Shown here piece after piece: positions 28,674 to 37,399 of a DNA stretch of 38,558 nucleotides. The notes under the pieces are model-generated. The model was not told the origin of the DNA, did no database searches, and saw nothing but the letters and a program-made list of their open reading frames with translations. This DNA comes from Verrucomicrobiaceae bacterium (GTDB lineage Bacteria > Verrucomicrobiota > Verrucomicrobiia > Verrucomicrobiales > Verrucomicrobiaceae). Location of the stretch: positions 1 through 38,558 of the forward strand of contig CANETF010000019.1 in NCBI GenBank assembly GCA_947440575.1. The letters are read 5' to 3'. The position numbers and the translations under genes are program-made. Every line of letters begins with the position of its first letter. The stretch's first letter is position 1.

Positions 28674-29411
28674 TTAGAATCGGAAGGTGGCACCGATGGT
28701 GGCGTACTGGAACTGGTTGAAGGTGTAAACCGAATCATTGTCGGCACCTCCGTCCAGAATTCGGTAGCCGAGCCGGAGGGCCAGATTGTCCGTGACATGC
28801 CACTGAAGAGCTGCGGCGACGTCGATAGCGTAGCCTTGGGGTGCCCCGAGAGCGTCCCCTTCCGAATAGAGGCTGAAATGCCGGGCGAACCGCCAAGCGA
28901 ATTGATAATTAATGAGAGGGACGATACCCGTGTTTTCATCGGTTACCGTGCGCCCATTTTGGGTCAAGCTGACTTCCGCATCCCGAACCTTGGCGGTGAC
29001 ACCCATTCCAAAGGTGACCTTTTCATTGCGAATGAAGTTGTAGCGGTAAGTGAGGCGGTAGGAGTCGAAGCGGAAAAGGCCAGACGTCGGGGTATCAGCC
29101 GCAAAATCCGAGCCGTTGAACATTACGGGGCGGTCGAAGCTACCAGAAAAGTCCATTTCGAGGGGCGCGAACAACACCGAAACGTCGTGCTTTGGGTTGA
29201 TATGCCAAGTCAAACGACCCCGGAAAAAAGCCCTGGGATCATCTGCATTGAGGTCATCGGCCAATGAAAAAAAGGTGCCACCTTCATTCGGGATCCGCAC
29301 ATCGGCCTGCGAGTTCCAAACTGCCCCCGATTCAAAATCGAACGAGAATTCGGCGCGGGAAGGAACCACAGCAGCAGACAGCAAAAGCAAAGCGAGGGCG
29401 GGTATTTTCAT
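28674..29411 (-). CDS. Outer-membrane beta-barrel protein
   Basis: A 245-residue protein with a signal peptide (MKIPALALLLLSAAVVPSRAE). The mature part alternates aromatic/hydrophobic and polar residues in short strands (FFRGRLTWHIN, SYRLTYRYNFI, NLALRLGYRIL) and ends in ATIGATFRF, with the terminal Phe expected for outer-membrane insertion by the BAM machinery. About ten strands can be counted, so it is probably a small barrel. I cannot assign a substrate or a named family. It lies between the second cphA-like gene (leftward, 69 bases away) and valS (divergent, 162 bases). Confidence 0.75.
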   Translation of the reverse strand: MKIPALALLLLSAAVVPSRAEFSFDFESGAVWNSQADVRIPNEGGTFFSLADDLNADDPRAFFRGRLTWHINPKHDVSVLFAPLEMDFSGSFDRPVMFNGSDFAADTPTSGLFRFDSYRLTYRYNFIRNEKVTFGMGVTAKVRDAEVSLTQNGRTVTDENTGIVPLINYQFAWRFARHFSLYSEGDALGAPQGYAIDVAAALQWHVTDNLALRLGYRILDGGADNDSVYTFNQFQYATIGATFRF

Positions 29412-29573
29412 TGAGTAGCATCCGTTACGCTATTATCTGCCCTAGGGGAACCTCAAAAATTCTGATGTATCGGTTAGGTTTCACCGAACTCCCAGCGAGG
29501 CAGTTCCTGCCTCCAAGGTTTACAAACCGCCATCCCTCCGCCACCTTGCGCCCCCTTTTTCCCTCTCCCCGTT

Positions 29574-32396
29574 ATGCCCGAACTCGAAAAGACCTACACG
29601 CCAGCCGACGTCGAAGCCCGCTGGTATCAGCGCTGGCTGGATGACAAATGCTTTGAAGCCGATCCCGCCCGCGTCAGCGAGAAGCGCCCGGCTTATTCCA
29701 TCGTCATCCCGCCGCCGAACGTCACGGGCATCCTCACGCTCGGCCATGTGCTGAACAACACCATCCAGGACATCCTCGCCCGTCGCGCCCGCATGCTCGG
29801 GAAGGAAGTGCTCTGGCTGCCCGGCACCGATCACGCTGGCATCGCCACGCAAAACGTCGTCGAGAAGACGCTGAAAAAGCAGGGCGTCATCAAGCATCGC
29901 GACGATCTCGGCCGCGAGGGCCTCGTGGCGAAGATCTGGGAGTGGAAGGAAAAGCACGGCGGCATCATCATCGAGCAGCTCAAGAAACTCGGAGCCTCCT
30001 GCGACTGGAGCCGCGAGCGCTTCACCTTTGACGACGACTACAACGCCTGCGTCATGCGCGTGTTCGTCGATCTCTACAAAAAAGGCCTCATCTACCGTGG
30101 CAAGCGGATGGTGAACTGGTGCCCGTCCTCCCTCACCGCGCTCAGCGATGAGGAGGTCGTCATGAAGGCGCAAAACGCCATCATGTATCACTTCAAAGTC
30201 GAGGTCGTCGAGGAACCCGGCACCTGGCTCACCATCGCTACCACACGTCCCGAGGTGATCCCCGGCGACCAGGCCATCGCCGTGAATCCGAAGGACGAGC
30301 GCTATGCGCATCTCATCGGCAAACACGTCCGCCGTCCTTTGCCGGTCGAAGACCAGGCGCTGCTGCCGATCATCGCCGACGAGCATGTCGATTTCACCTT
30401 CGGCACCGGCGTGCTGAAGGTCACGCCCGCGCATGACAAGGCCGACTTTGAGATCGCGCAGCGTCACAACCTACCCGCCGTCGATGTCATGCATCCGAAC
30501 GGCGTGCTCAACGAGCTTGCTGGCAAGGACCTCGCCGGCATGGAGCGCTTCGCCGCTCGCAAACGCGCCGCCGAGTTGCTCGCGGAGATTGGCAGCCTCG
30601 TCAAAGAGGAGCCGTATCAGAACAATCTCGGTTACTCCGAGCGTGCCGACGTGCCCATCGAGAGCCGTCTGAGCGAGCAGTGGTTCCTCAAATACCCGAG
30701 CGTGAAGGAAAGCCAGGCCGTCGTGGCCAACGGCGAGATGAAATTCCACCCCGACCGCTGGGCGAAGGTCTATGACCACTGGATGACCGGCCTGCAGGAC
30801 TGGTGCATCAGCCGCCAAGTGTGGTGGGGGCATCGGATTCCGGTGTGGAGTAAGACGCTTCCCGGATCTGTCGAAAACGAGGCGCTACGATCAGAACACA
30901 TCACACCTATACTTGATGCAGTTGAGAAAAGCTGCCGTGGTGTTTCGGGTGAAACAGAAGGATCACTCGTTAGCATTCGTCCAGGCAAGACCAGCGAAGG
31001 TGAGTGGCGTCTTGAGGCCTGCACTCATGTGCCAGAAGTAGGCAAGTATCTCGAAGAGCAAGGCTTCACCCAAGACCCCGACGTCCTCGACACCTGGTTC
31101 AGCTCCTGGCTGTGGCCTTTCGCCACGATGGGATGGCCGGAGAAGACTTCCACGTTGAAGGCCTTCTACCCCACGACCGATCTCGTCACGGGGCCGGACA
31201 TCATCTTCTTCTGGGTCGCTCGCATGATCATGGCGGGCTTCGAGTGGATGGGCGAGCTGCCGTTCAAGAACGTCTATTTCACCGGCATCATCCGCGACAA
31301 GCAGGGCCGCAAAATGTCCAAGTCGCTCGGGAATTCGCCCGATCCGCTGGAGCTCATCGCGAGCTACAGCGCCGATGCGTTGCGCTTCGGCATCATGCGC
31401 AGTGCGCCGCTGGGTCAGGACATCTGCTTCGACGAAAAGAACGTCGAGCTCGGCCGCAACTTCTGCACCAAGCTCTGGAACGCCGCACGCTTCCGCCAGA
31501 TGCAGGGCGGAGCCGTCGAGACCGAGATCAGCGCCGCGTTGCTCAGCAGCGACGACAAATGGCTCCTCCTTCGCCTCAACACCGCCATCGCCGAGGTCAG
31601 CACCGCGCTCGAAGAATACCGCTTCAGCGATGCCACCGCCACGCTCTACCGCTTCTTCTGGAGTGAGTACTGCGACTGGTATGTCGAGGCAAGCAAAGCC
31701 GTGCTGCAAGGCACCGACGACAAGCGCAAAGCCAATACCCTCGCAGTCATCGACTTCGTGCTCGGCCAAACGCTGCGCCTCTTCCATCCCTTCATGCCCT
31801 TCATCACCGAAGAGCTGTGGCATGGCATGGGCTTCAGCGCCGACATGCCGGAAGATCAGGGTGGCAAGAGCATCATGTTCGCCCCGTGGCCAAAGCCGCT
31901 GGATGAGGACGAACTCGCTCATTTTGGGATCCTTCCCGAGGACGAGAAGACCGCAAACGACAAGTATGAAGTGGTCAACCTTGGTCGCGGTTTGAAGAGT
32001 ACCTTCAACCTGAACAAGAAGGTGCGCTTCGTGTTGAAACCCAACCAGGACCTGCCTGCCCACGAGACCGAGGTGTTGCGCATCTTACTCAATGCGGAGC
32101 CATTGGATTTGGACGCTGATTACGCTCCCGCCAAAGGCACACCGACGGCGATTACGCCGTTGGGCGAGCTGTTTCTGCCACTCGAGGGCGTCATCGATGT
32201 GGACGCCGAACGGGCGCGTGTCAGCAAGGAGTTGGAGAAGGCGACCGCCGAGTTGGGCAAGGTGCGTTCCAAGCTGGCCGATGAGAATTTCACCAGCAAG
32301 GTGCCCGAGAAAGTCCTGGAAGAGCATCGCGCCCGCGAAGCCGACTGGGCCTCAAAGGTGTCGAAGCTGGAGGAAATGCTGGCAGTCTTTGGTTGA
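29574..32396 (+). CDS. valS: Valyl-tRNA synthetase
   Basis: A 940-residue class I aminoacyl-tRNA synthetase that charges tRNA-Val. The catalytic opening IPPPNVTGILTLGHVLNNT carries the HIGH-like site as T55-L-G-H58, its first His replaced by Thr. LWLPGTDHAGIATQ, the editing-domain block TTRPEVIPGDQAIAV, LQDWCISRQVWWGHRIPVW and DTWFSS follow, and KMSKS is K580-S584 (GRKMSKSLGNSPDPLE). The last 65 residues form the tRNA-binding coiled coil typical of ValS. Between RIPVW (about residue 423) and QDPDVLDTWFSS there is a segment of ~70 residues with more A/T-ending codons than the rest. It is the only clear housekeeping gene in the window and is unrelated to its neighbours. Confidence 0.97.
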   Translation: MPELEKTYTPADVEARWYQRWLDDKCFEADPARVSEKRPAYSIVIPPPNVTGILTLGHVLNNTIQDILARRARMLGKEVLWLPGTDHAGIATQNVVEKTLKKQGVIKHRDDLGREGLVAKIWEWKEKHGGIIIEQLKKLGASCDWSRERFTFDDDYNACVMRVFVDLYKKGLIYRGKRMVNWCPSSLTALSDEEVVMKAQNAIMYHFKVEVVEEPGTWLTIATTRPEVIPGDQAIAVNPKDERYAHLIGKHVRRPLPVEDQALLPIIADEHVDFTFGTGVLKVTPAHDKADFEIAQRHNLPAVDVMHPNGVLNELAGKDLAGMERFAARKRAAELLAEIGSLVKEEPYQNNLGYSERADVPIESRLSEQWFLKYPSVKESQAVVANGEMKFHPDRWAKVYDHWMTGLQDWCISRQVWWGHRIPVWSKTLPGSVENEALRSEHITPILDAVEKSCRGVSGETEGSLVSIRPGKTSEGEWRLEACTHVPEVGKYLEEQGFTQDPDVLDTWFSSWLWPFATMGWPEKTSTLKAFYPTTDLVTGPDIIFFWVARMIMAGFEWMGELPFKNVYFTGIIRDKQGRKMSKSLGNSPDPLELIASYSADALRFGIMRSAPLGQDICFDEKNVELGRNFCTKLWNAARFRQMQGGAVETEISAALLSSDDKWLLLRLNTAIAEVSTALEEYRFSDATATLYRFFWSEYCDWYVEASKAVLQGTDDKRKANTLAVIDFVLGQTLRLFHPFMPFITEELWHGMGFSADMPEDQGGKSIMFAPWPKPLDEDELAHFGILPEDEKTANDKYEVVNLGRGLKSTFNLNKKVRFVLKPNQDLPAHETEVLRILLNAEPLDLDADYAPAKGTPTAITPLGELFLPLEGVIDVDAERARVSKELEKATAELGKVRSKLADENFTSKVPEKVLEEHRAREADWASKVSKLEEMLAVFG

Positions 32397-32414
32397 GCCG
32401 CTATTTGCGGCTTA
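32394..32414. terminator. Shared hairpin between convergent valS and NIPSNAP genes
   Basis: AGCCGC and GCGGCT form a perfect 6-bp stem around TATTT, extendable by a G-T and a T-A pair. It contains the TGA of valS and the TAA of the NIPSNAP gene, so it could serve both directions. No long T-run follows on either strand. Confidence 0.4.
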
Positions 32415-33191
32415 GCGCATCGCTGAAAAATCCACGGGCTTCATGTAGATGCTGCGGACGCCATCGGGCTGCGGAATCGTCAGGGAGCCACCGTTTTTCT
32501 CTTCGGAAGCGGCTTTGGCGGCGATCCAATCCGGGTCGGCGCGGAAAGCCTCAAAGGACTTCAGGCCGGCTTCCTCGCTTTGATGAGCCAGCACGTAGAT
32601 CAGTTTCGAACCGGCCTTTTTGTCAGGGTCGGTGGGTTCCCAGTAGCCGATGTGCTCCATGCCATGCTTGGAAAAGAGTTTCATGGTGTGATTGCGGAAG
32701 CGATCATTGAGGGGCGCGATTTTGCCTTCGGGGGTTTCGTAGATCCGCAGTTCGAAAGTGCGCGCAGGGTCTTTGGCCGCGACCACGATCTCGGGGGAGT
32801 AGTCTGTGGCCGCCATGAAAATAGACTCCGGCGGGCTAGCGAGGATTTTTCCGTTTTCCTCACTGGCTTTGCGGGTGGCCTGCCATTCGGGGTCCTTGCC
32901 GAACGCTGCAAATGAGGCTTTAGCGGCCTCCCGATTGGTGTGTTTGAGGATGTAAATCAGCGTGGTCTCGGAACCGTCCTCCTTCTTTGTCGGCACCCAG
33001 TAACCAACGTTGGTCATGCCATGCTTTTCAAACAGCTTGACCGTGTGATCCCGGAAGCGCTTCAGGAGGTCCGGGAGCTTGCCTTCGTTGCAGACGTAGA
33101 TTCGCAGCTCATAAACCGGCGCGTCGGCGGCATACAGCGGGGCAATCAGAAGAACGGCGAGGATGGTGAGAAGGGAAACGGCTCGGATCAT
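32412..33191 (-). CDS. Secreted protein with two NIPSNAP domains
   Basis: A 259-residue protein. The start at 33191 opens a signal peptide (MIRAVSLLTILAVLLIAPLYAAD); a longer frame adds 12 residues without purpose. Two tandem copies of the NIPSNAP ferredoxin-like fold (PF07978) can be aligned by eye. Copy 1 has YELRIYVCNEGKLPDLLKRF, HTVKLFEKHGMTNVGYWVP and IYILKHTNREAAKASFAAF. Copy 2 has FELRIYETPEGKIAPLNDRF, HTMKLFSKHGMEHIGYWEP and IYVLAHQSEEAGLKSFEAF. Such secreted NIPSNAP proteins are common in Planctomycetes and Verrucomicrobia; their function is unknown. It follows the unknown 166-residue gene in the same direction with a 47-base gap. Confidence 0.9.
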   Translation of the reverse strand: MIRAVSLLTILAVLLIAPLYAADAPVYELRIYVCNEGKLPDLLKRFRDHTVKLFEKHGMTNVGYWVPTKKEDGSETTLIYILKHTNREAAKASFAAFGKDPEWQATRKASEENGKILASPPESIFMAATDYSPEIVVAAKDPARTFELRIYETPEGKIAPLNDRFRNHTMKLFSKHGMEHIGYWEPTDPDKKAGSKLIYVLAHQSEEAGLKSFEAFRADPDWIAAKAASEEKNGGSLTIPQPDGVRSIYMKPVDFSAMR

Positions 33192-33238
33192 AGGAAGGCT
33201 GTTAACGCACCTCACCCCCCGAAGCATTCAAAGAAACC

Positions 33239-33739
33239 TCAAGCCGCCAATTTGAGCTCTGGGTGTTTCTCGATCGCGGTCGTGATGCCCGGGAAGCCGC
33301 CGGCTTTCTGCATTTGGAACATGTGCAGGTATAGGGCGACGTTTTTCTCCGGATAATCCGCTAGGAGAGCCTTGATGCCTGCTTCGGCGCTGGCTTCTGA
33401 GATATCCTCGGGGAGGTCTTCGACTTCGCCGTCACCGTTGTGGGCGATGCCTGCGGCATCCAGGAATGTGACGAGCATTTTGGACTGCCCTTTCAGAAGC
33501 CAAATTTGAAGAATCTGAGCGGTGACCTCCTCGTTGGTGCGGAGGCGCATTTGGTCCAGCAACCAGGCGGCTTGTTCGACTTTGCTTTTGCTCTGAACAT
33601 AGACGGGGCGCAGTTTGCGGGCCGTCGCCAGGTTCTGGATGACCGCGCGATAGGCGGGGCGTTGCTCGGTTTGAAGGTAGCCGATGATCTCGTTTTGCAG
33701 GGCTGGGCCGATGGCTTGGAGCAGTTGAATGGCGGTCAT
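33239..33739 (-). CDS. Unknown protein coupled to the M81 peptidase gene
   Basis: A 166-residue protein that I do not recognise. Its ATG overlaps the stop of the M81 gene by 4 bases (TCAT at 33736-33739 on the plus strand), so the two are probably translationally coupled. The sequence is soluble and largely helical: LLQAIGPALQNEIIGYL opens it, TARKLRPVYVQSKSKVEQAAWLLDQM and EEVTAQILQIWLLKGQSKMLVTFLDAAGI follow, then an acidic loop (GDGEVEDLPEDISEAS) and a C-terminal half with NVALYLHMFQ. No cysteines, signal peptide or membrane segment. The helix-rich, repeat-free pattern suggests a small all-alpha domain, but no function can be given. Confidence 0.75.
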   Translation of the reverse strand: MTAIQLLQAIGPALQNEIIGYLQTEQRPAYRAVIQNLATARKLRPVYVQSKSKVEQAAWLLDQMRLRTNEEVTAQILQIWLLKGQSKMLVTFLDAAGIAHNGDGEVEDLPEDISEASAEAGIKALLADYPEKNVALYLHMFQMQKAGGFPGITTAIEKHPELKLAA

Positions 33740-35253
33740 TTCGCGAAGCTTAGGGGGGTGGTTGAAGACGGGAGAGGCCCCGTATCACCACCTGCGCGGG
33801 GCTGCAAGGGGATTCCCCGCTCGTGTCCAGCGATGACGACGGGTTCCCAAGGAACGTCCGTTTCGAATGGGAACATCGGCCTGCGCCTATGGTGATAGGG
33901 AAGTTGCTTCACGTCCGCACAGGTCACGCCCGGGGTGTTGACCGCGATCACGCGATTCACGATTGGGCCGTAGGCAGCCAGAGGAGCAATCACCCCTTTC
34001 GCCACCAGCACCCGAAACGAACGCGGATCCAGTCCACAGCATTCGAACTGCGATAGGCTGAACGGTGGCATGCGTCGACTCGTCAACATGACGGTAACGC
34101 CTCTGTCGGTCTCTACCACTGCGGTGCGGCCTTGGTCAAAGTCGACGAAACCGCCGTGACAGTCACCGGTCTCTTTAAACTTGCCATCGTGCAGACTGAC
34201 CACCTGGCATTTGGCGCTGACCGCCTTGCCGTGCAGTCCGTCACTCACACTGCCCAATTGGAGTTCCACCCGTGTCCCGATGCCTGCAAGGTCCGCCAGT
34301 TTCACTGAGTCAGGATCATGCAGACAGACAAAGGAAGGAGAAATGGCCCGTGCCTGGAGTTCCTCCAGCAAAAGCGTGCCGTGACCCGGAGCACCCGCAC
34401 CGACGTTGTCACCCATGTCCAAAAGCAGAACGCGGCCCTGACATTGCAGGACCTGATTTAAGGCATGCCGGGGAGCTAAAAACGAAGGCGTGAACTGGGC
34501 GCGTCGGTTCCACATGTCTTCGGCCAGACCAACAGCCAATCTTTTCGCTAAAGCAGGATTGCCATCGGTTACGACCACAACGGATGAGCCCATCGTCACG
34601 ACATCTGCGTAGGGGAAGCCAAGCAAAATGCTTTGGCTGAGTACCGCGGGTTCGGTATCTAGAATCGACGCCCAATCATAAAGATCCTTGAGAGGCGCTT
34701 CGGAGGTGTTTTGGCACTGAATGTTGATCGCCATTGGTGGTAGCACGGCCGCCTGGGTAGGAGTCACTTCTCCCCGCAAAGTGCGGGCCATGAGACGGGC
34801 TGCCTTTTTTCCTGTCTCACGCTGGTCCAAGTGAGGATTGGTCCGATAGGCAACCAAAGCATCGGTTGCTTGCACGATCTCGGGAGAGAGGTTGGTGTGT
34901 AGGTCCAGAGCGGCAATCAGGGGAACATCGGGACCGATCCACTCCCGCACGCGAGACAACCACCAGCCATCGCCATCAATTTGTTTCTCGGAGACGACAA
35001 TACCGTGGGGAGCGGCCAAAACACCGTCCACTGGTCCGACTGCCTTTAAGCCATCCAAAATGGCCGCCACCAACTCCTCGAAGGTCTCCAATGCTACGAC
35101 TCCAAAAGGATAGGCACGCGCAGCAAACACTGGCACCGCTTGAATCCCTTCCTCCTCAAGAGCCTCGAAAAAACCGCCGACTTCGTGCGCAGCACACCCA
35201 AGTTGATGCTTCACTTGATCGCCGTAAACCAGCAAATCCTCAGCGAAATGCAT
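33736..35253 (-). CDS. M81 family metallopeptidase (MlrC-like), 5' end frameshifted
   Basis: A 505-residue frame from ATG 35253. Family blocks present: AAHEVGGFFEALEEEG, VFAARAYPFGVV, LDLHTNLSPE, VAYRTNPHLDQ, ILLGFPYADVVTMGSSV, and the C-terminal-domain motif LLLDMGDNVGAGAPGHGT. The family includes MlrC, which degrades linearised microcystin, but most members have unknown substrates. The N-terminal strand and the NTF motif are missing from this frame, yet they are encoded in the same frame just upstream (35254-35321: RVLLFNPFDC, then QSNTFVDGETNR) with no start codon before a TGA. An ATG at 35333-35335 is one base out of phase. The gene may therefore be shortened or carry a 1-base error. Coupled to the unknown 166-residue gene. 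Confidence 0.82.
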   Translation of the reverse strand: MHFAEDLLVYGDQVKHQLGCAAHEVGGFFEALEEEGIQAVPVFAARAYPFGVVALETFEELVAAILDGLKAVGPVDGVLAAPHGIVVSEKQIDGDGWWLSRVREWIGPDVPLIAALDLHTNLSPEIVQATDALVAYRTNPHLDQRETGKKAARLMARTLRGEVTPTQAAVLPPMAINIQCQNTSEAPLKDLYDWASILDTEPAVLSQSILLGFPYADVVTMGSSVVVVTDGNPALAKRLAVGLAEDMWNRRAQFTPSFLAPRHALNQVLQCQGRVLLLDMGDNVGAGAPGHGTLLLEELQARAISPSFVCLHDPDSVKLADLAGIGTRVELQLGSVSDGLHGKAVSAKCQVVSLHDGKFKETGDCHGGFVDFDQGRTAVVETDRGVTVMLTSRRMPPFSLSQFECCGLDPRSFRVLVAKGVIAPLAAYGPIVNRVIAVNTPGVTCADVKQLPYHHRRRPMFPFETDVPWEPVVIAGHERGIPLQPRAGGDTGPLPSSTTPLSFAK

Positions 35254-35335
35254 GCGATTCGTTTCCCCATCGACGAAAGTGTTCGATTGGCAATCGAATG
35301 GGTTAAAAAGTAAAACTCGAGGGAGTCTTGGGCAT
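35254..35335 (-). pseudogene. Broken 5' end of the M81 gene
   Basis: Read leftward, ATG at 35335-35333 starts MPKTP, then hits a stop in phase. A deletion of one base in the short C run (around 35320) would join it to PRVLLFNPFDC and QSNTFVDGETNR and on into the M81 frame at 35253, giving a normal M81 N-terminus. The hydrophobic strand followed by a SNTF motif is the expected family start. Either a real frameshift or a sequencing error explains it. Confidence 0.6.
35282..35298. repeat. Perfect 7-bp inverted repeat with 3-base spacer
   Basis: TTCGATT, GGC, AATCGAA. It lies within the broken M81 5' end, 119 bases before the integrase ATG. It could be a recombinase or repressor site, but it also simply encodes the FDCQSN part of the M81 frame. 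Confidence 0.4.
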
Positions 35336-35416
35336 CAAACCAATGAAAATCAAGGGGTAGGGGCTTCCAAGTCACCGGAAGTTGACATTCCCTCCTGGGA
35401 TGTGCAGGACAAAATT

Positions 35417-36682
35417 ATGACACCTCCGGCTAACCTCAGAAAACGAGGCCGGCCATTCCTCAAGATCAAGCATGGCAGCGCCGTGGTGCCCATCTACAAA
35501 GGACATGTCCGCAAGTGGGACTGCTATACAGTAGCCTTCCACATGAATGGCAAGAGGGTGCGGCGCAACTTTGGCTCCTTGGAAAGAGCGAAGGCAGAAG
35601 CGCACCTAGCTGCACGAAATATCCAGGAGGGAAAGGCTGACACCAACGACCTGAGTGCAGGCCAACGCGAAAACCACCTTGCCGTCGAGCGCATCCTTGC
35701 CCCGTTTAAGCTACCCCTGTTGGCCATTGCAGAGGAATACGCCGGCTGCCGCCAAATGCTGGGTGAGGTACCTCTAATGTCGGCTATCCAGGACTTTGTA
35801 CGACGTAACCGAGGTGTCCAACTCGGTGTCAAGGCATCGGATATCATTGAGGAGTTCATGGCGGCCAAGGCGGAGGACAAGTTGAGCAGGGGTTACCAGT
35901 TCCAGCTGGCAGGAAGTGTTAGGAGATTTGCAAAGGCCTTTCCAGGTGAGCTCCTGACGATCAAGCCGGGGGATATCGACCGTTGGTTGCGTGGGCTTGG
36001 CTATGTGCCGGTGACGCGCAACTCACTTCACCGTTGCATCAAAGTCTTTTTCTCCTTTGCCAAGGCGCGCGGCTACCTGCCGCAGTCAGAAGCTACTTCG
36101 GCTGAACGTGTTCCCATGGCCAGAGAGGGTGACACCGAAACGCAAATCTTCCAACCGGATGCCATGCGCACGCTGCTGGCAGCGGCCAATTCCGACGAAT
36201 TGGCCTTCCTGGTCTTAGGGGGCTTTGCGGGACTGCGTGTGGCTGAGATCAAGCGATTGGATTGGTCTGCTGTCGATTTGGTCCGCCAACTGATTGTGCT
36301 GCGCGCCGATCAGGCCAAAACCGCCTCCCGGCGGATTGTGCCAATGAGTGACAACATGGCAGCATGGCTTCATTTGTTGCCCAGAGCGGGGGCCGTGGCG
36401 GCGAACTCGGCACCCGATCTTGCGAAACTAGCCGATAGGCTGGGGATGCAGTGGCCTCGCAACGCCCTGCGTCACTCTTTCATCAGCTACCGACTTGCCA
36501 TTGTGAAGGATGCGGCGGCGGTAGCTCTGGAGGCAGGCAACTCACCGGACATCATTTTCAAGCACTACCGTGAACTGGTCACGGAGGACGAAGCTGGGGA
36601 ATGGTTTTCAATCAGGCCCGCCGACGGATGGCTTCCGAAGACAACCTCAAAAGTTCGACCTCGGCGTCGACGAACCGTCTGA
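35417..36682 (+). CDS. Tyrosine recombinase / site-specific integrase
   Basis: A 421-residue protein from ATG 35417, preceded by AGGA at 35406-35409 with 7 bases between. A longer frame back to 35252 has no conserved content and overlaps the M81 5' end. The N-terminal half has a DNA-binding arm-type part (KRVRRNFGSLERAKAEAH) and a SAM-like core-binding domain (KLSRGYQFQLAGSVRRFAKAF). The catalytic domain shows Arg274 in GFAGLRVAEIKRLDW, Arg352-His353 in NALRHSFISYRL, and the nucleophile Tyr384 in IIFKHYREL. The His before Arg352 (HxxR) is Asn, and the late His/Trp position is Asn in EAGNSPD. I associate this subgroup with Verrucomicrobia and Planctomycetes. It probably marks the left end of an accessory region extending to the right. 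Confidence 0.9.
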   Translation: MTPPANLRKRGRPFLKIKHGSAVVPIYKGHVRKWDCYTVAFHMNGKRVRRNFGSLERAKAEAHLAARNIQEGKADTNDLSAGQRENHLAVERILAPFKLPLLAIAEEYAGCRQMLGEVPLMSAIQDFVRRNRGVQLGVKASDIIEEFMAAKAEDKLSRGYQFQLAGSVRRFAKAFPGELLTIKPGDIDRWLRGLGYVPVTRNSLHRCIKVFFSFAKARGYLPQSEATSAERVPMAREGDTETQIFQPDAMRTLLAAANSDELAFLVLGGFAGLRVAEIKRLDWSAVDLVRQLIVLRADQAKTASRRIVPMSDNMAAWLHLLPRAGAVAANSAPDLAKLADRLGMQWPRNALRHSFISYRLAIVKDAAAVALEAGNSPDIIFKHYRELVTEDEAGEWFSIRPADGWLPKTTSKVRPRRRRTV

Positions 36683-36817
36683 AACTCGTTGCGCAACAAG
36701 ATGTCGGGCGCACCCCCAGGCACCCTCCAATCTTCGCGACTCCCCTGGCCTCTCACCCCATCATTTGGTGATGCAAACGGATGGACCTCAAGCCCCACGG
36801 TGACGAGGCAACCTTCC

Positions 36818-37399
36818 ATGGACCTCCCAGACCTTTTCCCTGCTAACCCCATGCAACTGCGCACCATTCGCGGCTACAACTTTTCTGAAGTCTCCTCTGC
36901 CATGCAGAAGGCCATCCGCCGTGGCGAAGCCAAACTCGCCGGCTACTGGGCACTTGAGCTTTGGTCCAGCGGGTTCGGCAAATACGTGTGGAAGCGCTTG
37001 CTCACCATTAGTGCGGAAGACTGCTGGGGTATTCTCACGCAGGAGGTAAAGGCGCTGCATGACAGCTACCTCGTCATCAATGACGGCATCCCGCCGAAAC
37101 AGGCCAAGGGTCGCATCTTCATCAGCAAGGCAGTCATCCTGTTGTGCCTGTCCAAGAAGAGCCGTGACCCCGATCACCTGCAGAACATGGTCTATGATCA
37201 GACGGCTGACCTTGATCCGGAAACCCTGTCGATGGAGTTGCGGGAGAGCGGCGAATACGTGGCCATTCCCGAATACGCGTATGACTGTCACACGCGGGAG
37301 GGCAAAAAGCGGGGCAAGACCAAGGCGGACTTTTTCAAGGCAGAGCAGGCAGCCTTGCAGCCGTTCCAGCCAGGTCTGTTCGATCACCTGATTGATTGA
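36818..37399 (+). CDS. Protein resembling the C-terminal domain of MgsA/RarA-type AAA ATPases
   Basis: A 193-residue protein from ATG 36818 (GAGG nine bases upstream); the open frame reaches 36689 but the extra residues look non-coding. The core YNFSEVSSAMQKAIRRGEAK, then AGYWALELWSSGFGKYVWKRLLTISAEDCW, matches the helical region that follows the ATPase core in MgsA/RarA (replication-associated recombination proteins), where it reads as a pattern of a helix, GYGKYxWKRL and ISxEDxG. No Walker motifs are present, so it is a free-standing version, as found in phages and plasmids. The C-terminus is Lys-rich (EGKKRGKTKADFFKAEQAA) and ends in QPGLFDHLID. Function unknown; a role in replication or recombination of the element is inferred. 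Confidence 0.7.
   Translation: MDLPDLFPANPMQLRTIRGYNFSEVSSAMQKAIRRGEAKLAGYWALELWSSGFGKYVWKRLLTISAEDCWGILTQEVKALHDSYLVINDGIPPKQAKGRIFISKAVILLCLSKKSRDPDHLQNMVYDQTADLDPETLSMELRESGEYVAIPEYAYDCHTREGKKRGKTKADFFKAEQAALQPFQPGLFDHLID

Noticed and set aside
30963..32063. Minus-strand open frame of 366 codons opposite valS
   Set aside because: valS is certain and fills both flanks; the antisense frame has no motif and a low-complexity composition.
36688..36697. Perfect 10-base palindrome GTTGCGCAAC just after the integrase gene as an att core
   Set aside because: A palindrome this short is expected by chance and no second copy was found in the window.
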